Made by a program: the position numbers and the translations under genes. A DNA stretch of 64,000 bases from assembly GCA_902566365.1 (NCBI GenBank), contig CACFIH010000002.1:94155-158154 (forward strand), read 5' to 3'. The notes beneath the pieces are model-generated. The model did not search any database. It saw nothing but the letters and a program-made list of their open reading frames with translations, and had not been told where the DNA came from. This DNA comes from an uncultured Pelagibacteraceae bacterium. Its GTDB lineage: Bacteria > Pseudomonadota > Alphaproteobacteria > Pelagibacterales > Pelagibacteraceae. Shown here in pieces: positions 18,900 through 26,228 of this stretch. The stretch's first letter is position 1. Each line of letters starts with the position of its first letter.

Positions 18900-18949
18900 T
18901 CTAAAATATTTTTAAATTGTTGTTACAAACAAATGTTTATTTAAACTTT

Positions 18950-19003
18950 AGCAATTGATTTGTAATCAATAGGTCCACGGTTCGAATCCGTGCGGGGGCA
19001 CCA
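18950..19003 (+). repeat. att core copy 4 (rightmost 3' tRNA-Thr fragment)
   Basis: This 54-bp copy has one mismatch (TCCACGG for TCCGCGG) and ends in CCA. As the rightmost copy it probably carries the original chromosomal 3' end of tRNA-Thr. No iterons are found about 57 bp beyond it, consistent with a bacterial-side flank. Confidence 0.95.
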
Positions 19004-19009
19004 TTGCTT

Positions 19010-19426
19010 TTAAAAAAATTCTTTTCTAAATTTTTCACACTTCATAATAGATGGTTTTTCTAATTTATTTTCTTGTGTGGTAATTTGTATTCTGCCAGTT
19101 TTTCTCTCAAAGATGTAACTTGTGCCTTCTATTTCTGAAGTTTGAATATACTGACTTGTAACTGCCTTTATTGGATAAGTTTTTAAACTTACTTTTTGAT
19201 CATCTTTAAAAGCAGATATTCTTGTTGCAGTTTTATCATTTAAATTAATTTCCCATTCCCAATATAAAAATATTTCATTTTTAACCCAACTATCATGATT
19301 GGAATAAGAGGACGGATAACATCTTTCGAATTTAAATTCTTTTTTGTTAAATAGTTTAAATAGTGAAGCCTCACTATTAAAGCTAAAAAAGAAACTTAAA
19401 ACCACAATCCATAAAAGATTTTTCAT
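19010..19426 (-). CDS. Secreted protein of unknown function next to the array
   Basis: The start is placed at the Met at 19426 (MKNLLWIVVLSFFFSFNSEA, a signal peptide), not at 19456 as in the track. This gives 138 residues and a TAATG overlap with the upstream repeat-protein gene. The mature body is probably beta-rich, with two cysteines ('ERCYPSS' and 'IMKCEKFRKEFF'); the late 'CEKFRK' echoes 'CKKFKK' of the cassette 1 secreted protein. Its signal-peptide DNA is a diverged version of the cassette module. The gene ends 7 bp from the last att core. The function is unknown. Confidence 0.7.
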   Translation of the reverse strand: MKNLLWIVVLSFFFSFNSEASLFKLFNKKEFKFERCYPSSYSNHDSWVKNEIFLYWEWEINLNDKTATRISAFKDDQKVSLKTYPIKAVTSQYIQTSEIEGTSYIFERKTGRIQITTQENKLEKPSIMKCEKFRKEFF

Positions 19427-19677
19427 TAAGAGTAGTCGCAATTTCCCCATACCCAACTTCCTGTATCACTATTCCATGCACTTAAACTTCCTCCTGGTTC
19501 ACAATCACCCCAGACATATGCGCTTGTCTCACTATTATAACCATCAAAACTACCACTTGAACAATCTCCCCAAACCCAAGCCCCTGTATCGCTGTCCCAA
19601 CCATCACATGAAACACTCCATGATGGATTTGTAAAAACTAAAGAAACTATAAACACATATTTTAAAATTTTTTTCAT
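19426..19677 (-). CDS. Secreted triple-repeat W-G-D-C protein
   Basis: The 83-residue product has a signal peptide (MKKILKYVFIVSLVFTNPSWS). Three tandem imperfect repeats of about 20-23 residues follow, each built on W/Y-[DN]-S-[DE]-T-x-x-[WY]-V-W-G-[DN]-C. The repeat cores are 'WDSDTGAWVWGDC', 'YNSETSAYVWGDC' and 'WNSDTGSWVWGNC'. The Asp/Asn-rich, aromatic repeats with one Cys each suggest a small disulfide-stabilised, perhaps metal- or glycan-binding, extracellular protein, but this is inference. It is translationally coupled to the 138-aa secreted gene. Confidence 0.75.
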   Translation of the reverse strand: MKKILKYVFIVSLVFTNPSWSVSCDGWDSDTGAWVWGDCSSGSFDGYNSETSAYVWGDCEPGGSLSAWNSDTGSWVWGNCDYS

Positions 19678-19721
19678 TATCTATTTTTTAGTTTTTTTTT
19701 ATTTCTTTTCATAATAAATAA

Positions 19722-20492
19722 TTAAGAAGTTTCTCTTCTTAATTGTTCAATCTTTATCTTTTTTTGAAGACTTTTATTTTGATCATATAATAAATTAAAT
19801 TTTATCTTATTGTTTGTTTGAATAACAATCCTTTTTGCATTTCTCACTTCAATATTATCTGCTACTGCACTTATTGGTCTTTTTTTAGGATTTAAATTTT
19901 TGATATTTATTTTTGATCTATCACTAACAATTTTACCCTTCCATCTTCGAGGTCTAAAAGGACTAATAGGTGAGATTGATAACTTTTTTGAATTTAAACT
20001 TAAAATAGGTCCATGAACAGAAAGATTATATGCAGTGCTACCAGCTGGCGTTGAAACAAGAACACCGTCAGAAACTAATTTTTTTATAATTTTTTTTGAT
20101 CCAGAACTTATTGATAAGGAGGCTGCCTGCCTACTCTGACGTAAGATTGAAACCTCATTAATAGCTAAATGTTTTTTATTTTGGTTCTTATTATTAGTAA
20201 CTGTCATTTCTAAAGGTGAAATCGATATCATTTTTGCCTTAACGATATTTTTAATAACTTTTTTTGATGAAAACTTATTCATCAGAAAACCATAATTTCC
20301 TGAGTTAATCCCATAATATAATGTTTTAGAACTTTTATTTTTCTTTAACGTTTGAAGCATAAAGCCATCACCACCAATCACAATGATCAAATTTCCTTTT
20401 TTTAAATCATTTTTTTTGAGTATCTTTAATAAAGAGTTTTTGATTTTTGATGATTTTAAGTTTTTGTCGGAAATAATTTGAATTTTTTTCAT
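19722..20492 (-). CDS. nadK: NAD kinase
   Basis: NadK phosphorylates NAD to NADP. The track ORF runs into the tRNA gene; the start is the Met at 20492 (MKKIQIISDKN), giving 256 residues. Motifs present are 'VIGGDGFML' (GGDG), 'GINSGNYGFL', 'NEVSI' and 'DGVLVSTPAGSTAYNLSVHGP'. The normal 'LGFL' is 'YGFL' here. The start codon lies only 3 nt after the CCA end of tRNA-Leu, so tRNA 3' processing would leave an almost leaderless nadK message. Confidence 0.93.
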   Translation of the reverse strand: MKKIQIISDKNLKSSKIKNSLLKILKKNDLKKGNLIIVIGGDGFMLQTLKKNKSSKTLYYGINSGNYGFLMNKFSSKKVIKNIVKAKMISISPLEMTVTNNKNQNKKHLAINEVSILRQSRQAASLSISSGSKKIIKKLVSDGVLVSTPAGSTAYNLSVHGPILSLNSKKLSISPISPFRPRRWKGKIVSDRSKINIKNLNPKKRPISAVADNIEVRNAKRIVIQTNNKIKFNLLYDQNKSLQKKIKIEQLRRETS

Positions 20493-20495
20493 TAA

Positions 20496-20581
20496 TGGTG
20501 CCCTCGGCCAGACTCGAACTGGCACTCCGCAAGCGGCAAGGATTTTAAGTCCTTTGTGTCTACCAATTTCACCACGAGGGC
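20496..20581 (-). tRNA. trnL: tRNA-Leu (UAA)
   Basis: An 86-nt class II tRNA runs from GCCCTCGTGGTGAAATTGG to encoded CCA. The anticodon loop CTTAAAA gives UAA, and the long variable arm 'TGCCGCTTGCGGAG' is present. It is directly followed by nadK on the same strand. Confidence 0.96.
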
Positions 20582-20680
20582 ATTAATGAATTTCATGAGT
20601 ATTTATGCTAATATTTATAATTGAACAAGTCTAATAAGTAAATTTTTAAATTTTCTACTATATATATAGTGATAGAAGAA

Positions 20681-21481
20681 ATGAAAAAAAAATTTACAGT
20701 TGTAATTTTTACTGATTTAGACGGATCTCTTTTGCACAGAGATACTTTTGAATTTGATAGCATCAAAAATTATATTAAAAGTCTTTTAAATAAAGGTGTA
20801 ATTATTATTCCAAATTCAAGCAAAACAGAGAGAGAGATTGAAAAATTCAATGAAGAGCTAGGAGTGAATCTTCCTTTTATTTCTGAAAATGGATCATCTA
20901 TTAATGGATTAAATTTAATCACCTCCAATTTTCCAGATAAACTTATTCTTAGTAGAGAAAAGGAGGAACTATTAAAAATTTTTGAAAATAAAGTTCCTGA
21001 AAAATTAAAAGAAAAATGTTTTCAAATTTCAAAAATGAGTAAAAAAGAGAAAGAGAGTATATTTGGACAAAAGGATGTAAAACTCAAGGATGCTTTGAAT
21101 AGAAAATATACTTTACCATTTTTATTTAAAGGAAACAAAAATGAGAAAAATAAATTATTAAAAGTTTTAAATTCTAATTCATTAACGCTTCAAGAAGGTG
21201 GTCGTGTTTTAAACCTTTGTGATAATATTAACAAAGTTAAATCCATGAATAGAGTTTTAAAAATTTTAAAAAAAACTGAGGATAAAATTAAGACAATCGC
21301 TGTTGGCGACAATCACAATGATCTAGATATGTTAAAAAGTTGTGACATCCCTTGTTTAGTGTTCAATGATCAATTTATTCAAGATCAAATAAACATAGAT
21401 AATCTTATATTTTCGAACAAGCCATCACCTGAAGGCTGGGCTGATGTGATCAAAACGGCACTACTTAAATTGGGCTATTAG
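20681..21481 (+). CDS. Glucosyl/mannosyl-3-phosphoglycerate phosphatase (HAD family)
   Basis: This HAD-superfamily phosphatase of the MPGP type probably removes phosphate from glucosyl-3-phosphoglycerate to give glucosylglycerate. Motif I is 'FTDLDGSLL' with the nucleophile Asp, motif II 'IPNSSKT', and motif IV 'AVGDNHNDLDML'; the cap-region sequence 'SENGSSI' is also present. Start choice: the track uses GTG at 20669, but ATG at 20681 gives the usual MKKKF N-terminus (266 aa). It lies 14 nt before the synthase gene, so one operon is likely. Confidence 0.85.
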   Translation: MKKKFTVVIFTDLDGSLLHRDTFEFDSIKNYIKSLLNKGVIIIPNSSKTEREIEKFNEELGVNLPFISENGSSINGLNLITSNFPDKLILSREKEELLKIFENKVPEKLKEKCFQISKMSKKEKESIFGQKDVKLKDALNRKYTLPFLFKGNKNEKNKLLKVLNSNSLTLQEGGRVLNLCDNINKVKSMNRVLKILKKTEDKIKTIAVGDNHNDLDMLKSCDIPCLVFNDQFIQDQINIDNLIFSNKPSPEGWADVIKTALLKLGY

Positions 21482-21495
21482 GATAAAAAGCCGTC

Positions 21496-22716
21496 ATGGG
21501 TGACTTTTCACAAAATGGAATAATCTCAACTTTACATGACTTTGGGACTAAGTCTACATCAGTCATAGAAAGTGAATTGTTAAAATTTTCCGATCAAAGA
21601 AAAATGGAATTAATTTTACCATGTCTTTATTCTGAATTGGAGGGAGAAGCTTTACCAAAAATTGTTGATGAAATAAGTAAAACTAAATATTTAGATCACA
21701 TAATTATTGGATTAGATAAAGCAAATGAAACTCAAGCAAAAAAAGCTTGGAAATTTTTTAAAAAATTAAAAACCCCCTTTTCCATACTTTGGAATGATGG
21801 CCCAGCATTAAAAAAACTCGATCAAGAATTAAAAAAAAATAATCTTGCTCCTAGTGAGCTGGGAAAAGGACGGAATGTTTGGTATTGCATTGGTATGTGT
21901 ATTGCAAGAGACAGTGCTCGTTCAGTTGCTTTACATGATTGTGATATAAAAACTTATGATAGAAGAATGCTTGCAAAACTTTTTTATCCAGTTGTAAATC
22001 CTCTTTTTAATTTTGAGTTTTGTAAGGGATATTATCCTCGAGTAGCAAATAACAAAATGAATGGCAGAGTTGCAAGATTACTTGTTTTCCCCTTATTAAC
22101 AGCTTTAGAAAAAACGATTGGTAAAAGTGATTACTTAAACTTTATGAAATCTTTTAAGTACCCTTTGGCTGGAGAATTTTCATTTAGACGAAATGTTTTA
22201 CCAGAGTTAAGGATTTCATCCGATTGGGGAATTGAGGTAGGAATTTTATCTGAAATGCAAAGAAGTTTCTCGCCACAAAATATTTGTCAGGTTGATTTAG
22301 CCGATACATACGATCATAAACATCAAGTTCTATCATTAGATGATGAAACAAAAGGATTATCTAGAATGTCTATAGATATTATAAAAACATTTATCAAAAA
22401 ATTAGCTACACAAGGTAATACATTTAGTAGAGAAAAATTTAGATCATTGAAAGCGACGTATTATAGATCTGCTCTTGATCTAATTGATATTTATAGAAGT
22501 GATGCAGCAATGAATGGTCTAAAGTTAGACTCGCATACAGAAGAAAAAGCTGTTGAGTTATTTGCAATAAATATAATGAAAGCTGGTGAGGCATTTATTT
22601 TAAATCCCATGGATACTCCATTTATACCAACTTGGAGTAGAGTAAAAAGTGCTATACCAGATTTTCTTGGAAGGCTTGAAAAAGTAGTTAATGATGATAA
22701 TAAAAAGCATTCTTAA
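21496..22716 (+). CDS. gpgS: Glucosyl-3-phosphoglycerate synthase (GT81-like)
   Basis: It transfers glucose from a nucleotide sugar to 3-phosphoglycerate, the first step of the compatible solute glucosylglycerate. The 406-residue product shows a GT-A fold with the family start 'MGDFSQNGIISTLHDF', 'GKGRNVWYCIG' and the metal-binding 'ALHDCDIKTYD'. A catalytic-region block 'PLAGEFSFRR' and 'SSDWGIEVGILSEM' follow. A mannosyl-specific activity cannot be excluded from sequence. Its stop overlaps the next start (TAATG). Confidence 0.85.
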   Translation: MGDFSQNGIISTLHDFGTKSTSVIESELLKFSDQRKMELILPCLYSELEGEALPKIVDEISKTKYLDHIIIGLDKANETQAKKAWKFFKKLKTPFSILWNDGPALKKLDQELKKNNLAPSELGKGRNVWYCIGMCIARDSARSVALHDCDIKTYDRRMLAKLFYPVVNPLFNFEFCKGYYPRVANNKMNGRVARLLVFPLLTALEKTIGKSDYLNFMKSFKYPLAGEFSFRRNVLPELRISSDWGIEVGILSEMQRSFSPQNICQVDLADTYDHKHQVLSLDDETKGLSRMSIDIIKTFIKKLATQGNTFSREKFRSLKATYYRSALDLIDIYRSDAAMNGLKLDSHTEEKAVELFAINIMKAGEAFILNPMDTPFIPTWSRVKSAIPDFLGRLEKVVNDDNKKHS

Positions 22717-24437
22717 TGCTGTTTCAAAAAAACCAAAAAAAAATTACTTCTATACTAAGGACTATTTACAAGCCATCTTTAAGCAAAAAAGATATTGATT
22801 ATTTAAAAGATCAAATAATACAAATAATCAAAAAATTTAATCAAAAAAATTTAAAAAAAAAACTTACTATCTCGGAAAAAACTTCACTAGTAATATGTTA
22901 TGGAGACAACATAAATTCAAATCAAAAAAGTTCTATTCAAGTTTTTCAAAATTTTTTTAAAAAAAATTTGAATAAATACTTTAATACTATTCATTTTTTA
23001 CCTTTTTATCCCTCCAGTAGTGACAGTGGTTTTGCTGTAAAAGATCATTATAAAGTTGAAAAAAGAATAGGTAGTTGGTCCGATATAAAAAAGATTTCAA
23101 AATCTAGTCATGTGATGGCCGATATTGTAATTAATCACTCATCAGCTAGAGGTTTGTGGTTTAAAAATTTTCTTAAAAAAAAAAGACCTGGTAAAGATTA
23201 TTTTTTAACTGTTAATTCTAAATTTAATACATCTAAAGTTGTAAGACCAAGAGATCACAAATTACTAAAAAAAATAGATATCTTTAATAAACCTGATTAT
23301 ATATGGCGAACTTTTAGTGCTGATCAAATAGATTTGGATTTTAAGAATCCTTCCGTACTTCTTAGATTTATCAAAATCATGGTTCACCTTGTTAATAATG
23401 GTGTTACAATTTTTAGATTAGATGCTATTGCTTATCTATGGAAAAAAAATGGTACCAGCTGTATAAATTTAAAACAAACTCATGAAATAGTTAAACTATT
23501 GAGACTTATAACCAATCTTCTAAACGTAGAAACTATAATCATTACAGAAACAAATTTACCAGAAAAAGAAAATTTGAGTTATTTTGGTAAAAATGATGAA
23601 GCTAACTGGATTTATAATTTTTCTCTTCCACCCTTATTAATCCATGCTTTTTTATTTGAGAATAGTTTATATCTTAACAACTGGAGTAAAAATCTTCCTA
23701 ATACTAAATTCAAGAACAGTTATTTAAATTTCATTGCATCACATGATGGTATTGGCATGAGGCCTACCGAAGGAATATTAAATAAAAGATCATTAAGTGA
23801 TTTCCTTAAAAGATTAAAAAAAAATGGATCAAAATTTTCGTATAGAAAAATTCAAAATAAATCTAGGAAGGTATATGAGGCAAATATCACTATTTTTGAT
23901 GCATTAAAAAAAACAGACTCTGATCCTAATGGAAAATTTTTTTTAGAAAGATATTTAGCTGCACACGCAATAATGATTTCTTTTGAGGGCATACCAGCTA
24001 TTTACTTTAATTCATTGTTTGGCAAATCAAATGATGAAGCAAAATATGTAATTACAGGTAATAATAGAGACATTAATAGATATAAATGGAGTTATGAAAA
24101 TATCTCAAAAAAATTAAACGATAAAAACTCAAAACAAAGTATTTTTTATCAAAATCTTGGAAAATTATTAGAAATTAGGAGAAAACAAAAAGCATTTCAT
24201 CCTAATGCTAAAAGATTAAATATCAATCTTGGCTCTAAAATTTTTTGTTTTAAAAGAATAAGTCTAGATAAAAAACAAACAATTATATCAATTACAAATT
24301 GCTCTTCGGTAGAGCAATATCCAAAGTTAAATAAAAAATATTATAAATGGAAAAATATTATTAATCTTCAAATGAATTATAAAAATAAATCTATCAAACT
24401 GAAACCATTTGAAACCATGTGGTTATCCAATATATAA
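22716..24437 (+). CDS. GH13 sucrose/glucosylglycerate phosphorylase-like enzyme
   Basis: The 573-residue (beta/alpha)8 GH13 enzyme belongs to the sucrose phosphorylase group. Visible catalytic regions are 'VINHSS' (region I), 'FRLDAIAYLWK' with the nucleophile Asp (region II), 'IITETNLP' with the acid/base Glu (region III) and 'FIASHDGIG' (region IV). Its place behind a glucosyl-3-phosphoglycerate synthase and phosphatase argues for glucosylglycerate as substrate, giving glucose-1-phosphate and glycerate, rather than sucrose. Plain sucrose phosphorylase is the alternative. It is translationally coupled to gpgS. Confidence 0.75.
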   Translation: MLFQKNQKKITSILRTIYKPSLSKKDIDYLKDQIIQIIKKFNQKNLKKKLTISEKTSLVICYGDNINSNQKSSIQVFQNFFKKNLNKYFNTIHFLPFYPSSSDSGFAVKDHYKVEKRIGSWSDIKKISKSSHVMADIVINHSSARGLWFKNFLKKKRPGKDYFLTVNSKFNTSKVVRPRDHKLLKKIDIFNKPDYIWRTFSADQIDLDFKNPSVLLRFIKIMVHLVNNGVTIFRLDAIAYLWKKNGTSCINLKQTHEIVKLLRLITNLLNVETIIITETNLPEKENLSYFGKNDEANWIYNFSLPPLLIHAFLFENSLYLNNWSKNLPNTKFKNSYLNFIASHDGIGMRPTEGILNKRSLSDFLKRLKKNGSKFSYRKIQNKSRKVYEANITIFDALKKTDSDPNGKFFLERYLAAHAIMISFEGIPAIYFNSLFGKSNDEAKYVITGNNRDINRYKWSYENISKKLNDKNSKQSIFYQNLGKLLEIRRKQKAFHPNAKRLNINLGSKIFCFKRISLDKKQTIISITNCSSVEQYPKLNKKYYKWKNIINLQMNYKNKSIKLKPFETMWLSNI

Positions 24438-24560
24438 AAAAATTAATTAATACTTGGGAAGCATTTCCATTATTTAATATGTATCTTTTTGTTGAATATC
24501 ACTGATCAATTAAAATAGATAAATAAGCAATAATCAGACAAATTTAATTCAAAATAATTT

Positions 24561-26228
24561 TTAAAAAGATGGAACTATCCAACTTAACATTGCATTAGTA
24601 TGTTCTGGACTTGATCCAGTATTAATTAATATAATAATAATTATGAAACCAATGTAACTTGGTAAACCATATTTTTTTCCATAATTACCGTAAAGATTAG
24701 ATAAATTAGATTTTCTTTTTTTTAAATAATTATATTGAGCAATGCTTAAAAAATTTGGAACAGTTGCATAGAAATAAGATATCAATATCAAATAATCCAT
24801 TATTGTTAAATATTCTAATTTAGGCATTTCAGAGTCTATAACAAAGTTATAAGCAATTAATGAAAGTAAACACACAATGGTGATTGTTAAACGTGACTCA
24901 ATTTCTCTAGGATCAATCCAAACAGCTGACCAACAAACAATTAAAATTAGGATTATAGGTAATATAATTTTAAAAAGGTAATATCCACTTTTTCTCTCTA
25001 CTTCTAAAACTATTTCAACTCCATCAAAATAATAATCACTATTAGGCCCTTTAAATGTTTTATAATTTATTGTATTTCCAACAATATCCCATCCTGTTAT
25101 AGGATTCTCTTTTTCAAAGGCTAATAACTCTCTTTTAGTCCAGTCACTTACAGCGGCCTGATAATCTCCAAGAATATATCTGTCTTGATATAAAAAAACT
25201 TTTATCTTTTGTTTATCGAAAGGGAAAGATTTAAAATTAAATTTATTTTTAAATTTATATTCACCTATTGATTTATATAAAATTGACAAAGAATCTTCTT
25301 CAATAAAATCCCATGTGCCTACTAAACTAGGCACAATCAAATAGTTACCTGAAAAACGAGTTTCATCTTGATAAATCATATTTTTGAACTTAATTCCATA
25401 ATTTGGATCTATAGTATCTAAATCAGACCATTCCTTTACTTCATACTCACATTCTTCAAACCACACTTTTTCAGTATCATCATCAAGTAAAACTTCTCTT
25501 GCTAATTTTGTTAAAGGAAAATCTTTTGACAGAATTTCCTCAAATTCTGTTTCTATAGTAAGGGTGGAGGTGCCCTCTTTTTCATCAATTGAAACTGCTC
25601 TAATATAAAAATCAAGATATGGATCTGTATAAGTTAAATTTTCCCACTCAGTTTTAACCGATTTTTGATAATAAATTCCTTCATCATCTTGAGTTCTAAT
25701 AACAATTTCTAAAACTTTTTCTTCTCCAAAAAAATCCTCTAAATAATTTATATCATCGTAATTTTTTTTTCTTGAAAAATCTAAATTTCTCAAATCTTTA
25801 CCATTGATGCTTATTATTTCATCATAGGGTTGAACAAGTGCAGCCATCCTTTGAAGCCATATGTCACCAACCATATAATATCCATCTGAAGATTTATCGG
25901 CGTCCCAATCTCCTTTTTGATATACAACTAGTTTTTTATTTTCATCAAGAAATTTTTTATTCAAAGATATTACATTTTTTAAAGGCACATAATCGTTTTC
26001 AGAAAAATTTGAATCTCCAGGAGAAATTATTCTGGCCATAGATTTATCAAATTTCACCTGAATATCAAAACCCATTGTTTTTTCCTCAGATATTCTCTCA
26101 TTATCTAAGCTCAAAATGTCGTAATTGTTTTTTATTTTGTCGTAAAAAACATCACATCTGGGTTTTGCGTTTATTGATGATGAAATAACTAATAAAGAAA
26201 TCAAAAAAATAAAAAATTTTGTTTTCAT
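24561..26228 (-). CDS. Pentameric ligand-gated (Cys-loop-type) ion channel homologue with N-terminal PDZ-like extension
   Basis: The 555-residue product has a signal peptide (1-21). A N-terminal extension (about 22-215) contains a PDZ-like stretch ('QPYDEIISINGKDL'). A beta-sandwich ligand-binding region (about 235-410) carries the channel-family motif 'FKSFPFDKQKIKV'. Four transmembrane segments follow: M1 'IILPIILILIVCWSAVWI', M2 'RLTITIVCLLSLIAYNFVI', M3 'TIMDYLILISYFYATV' and M4 'YIGFIIIIILIN'. The Cys pair of the animal Cys-loop is absent, as in bacterial homologues. Ligand and ion selectivity cannot be read from sequence. Its start overlaps the PrsW-like gene's stop (ATGA). Confidence 0.8.
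   Translation of the reverse strand: MKTKFFIFLISLLVISSSINAKPRCDVFYDKIKNNYDILSLDNERISEEKTMGFDIQVKFDKSMARIISPGDSNFSENDYVPLKNVISLNKKFLDENKKLVVYQKGDWDADKSSDGYYMVGDIWLQRMAALVQPYDEIISINGKDLRNLDFSRKKNYDDINYLEDFFGEEKVLEIVIRTQDDEGIYYQKSVKTEWENLTYTDPYLDFYIRAVSIDEKEGTSTLTIETEFEEILSKDFPLTKLAREVLLDDDTEKVWFEECEYEVKEWSDLDTIDPNYGIKFKNMIYQDETRFSGNYLIVPSLVGTWDFIEEDSLSILYKSIGEYKFKNKFNFKSFPFDKQKIKVFLYQDRYILGDYQAAVSDWTKRELLAFEKENPITGWDIVGNTINYKTFKGPNSDYYFDGVEIVLEVERKSGYYLFKIILPIILILIVCWSAVWIDPREIESRLTITIVCLLSLIAYNFVIDSEMPKLEYLTIMDYLILISYFYATVPNFLSIAQYNYLKKRKSNLSNLYGNYGKKYGLPSYIGFIIIIILINTGSSPEHTNAMLSWIVPSF

Larger units (their letters stand above)
18272..19003. mobile_element. Cassette 3 of tandem tRNA-Thr array (integrase-less)
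   Basis: This 732-bp unit with a single gene lies between att cores 3 and 4. It has two left iterons beginning 57 bp after the left core and two right iterons ending 56 bp before the right core. Its left flank matches cassette 1, and its gene shares its N-terminal module with cassette 2. It is the smallest unit and defines the minimal architecture: core, iterons, one gene, iterons, core. Confidence 0.75.

Noticed and set aside
16584-19003. Three tRNA-Thr-like sequences as additional functional tRNA genes
   Set aside because: They contain only the anticodon arm, T arm and 3' acceptor strand; no 5' acceptor strand or D arm precedes them.
14936-19003. CRISPR array (regularly repeated 50-bp units)
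   Set aside because: Only four repeats, spaced 0.7-1.6 kb apart by coding sequence, and each equals the 3' end of tRNA-Thr.
14990-19003. Toxin-antitoxin or restriction modules among cassette cargo
   Set aside because: No recognisable nuclease, methyltransferase, HTH or antitoxin motif; the proteins are mostly secreted or membrane-anchored.
19344-19634. 96-aa plus-strand ORF over the WGDC repeat gene
   Set aside because: The minus-strand frame has a signal peptide and clean repeats; the plus-strand product is low-complexity and has no start context.
24438-24560. Terminator after the glucosylglycerate cluster (TGGGAAGCATTTCCA)
   Set aside because: The short stem contains a G-U pair and is not followed by a U-run; support is too weak. 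The rest of this 123-bp gap shows no signal.
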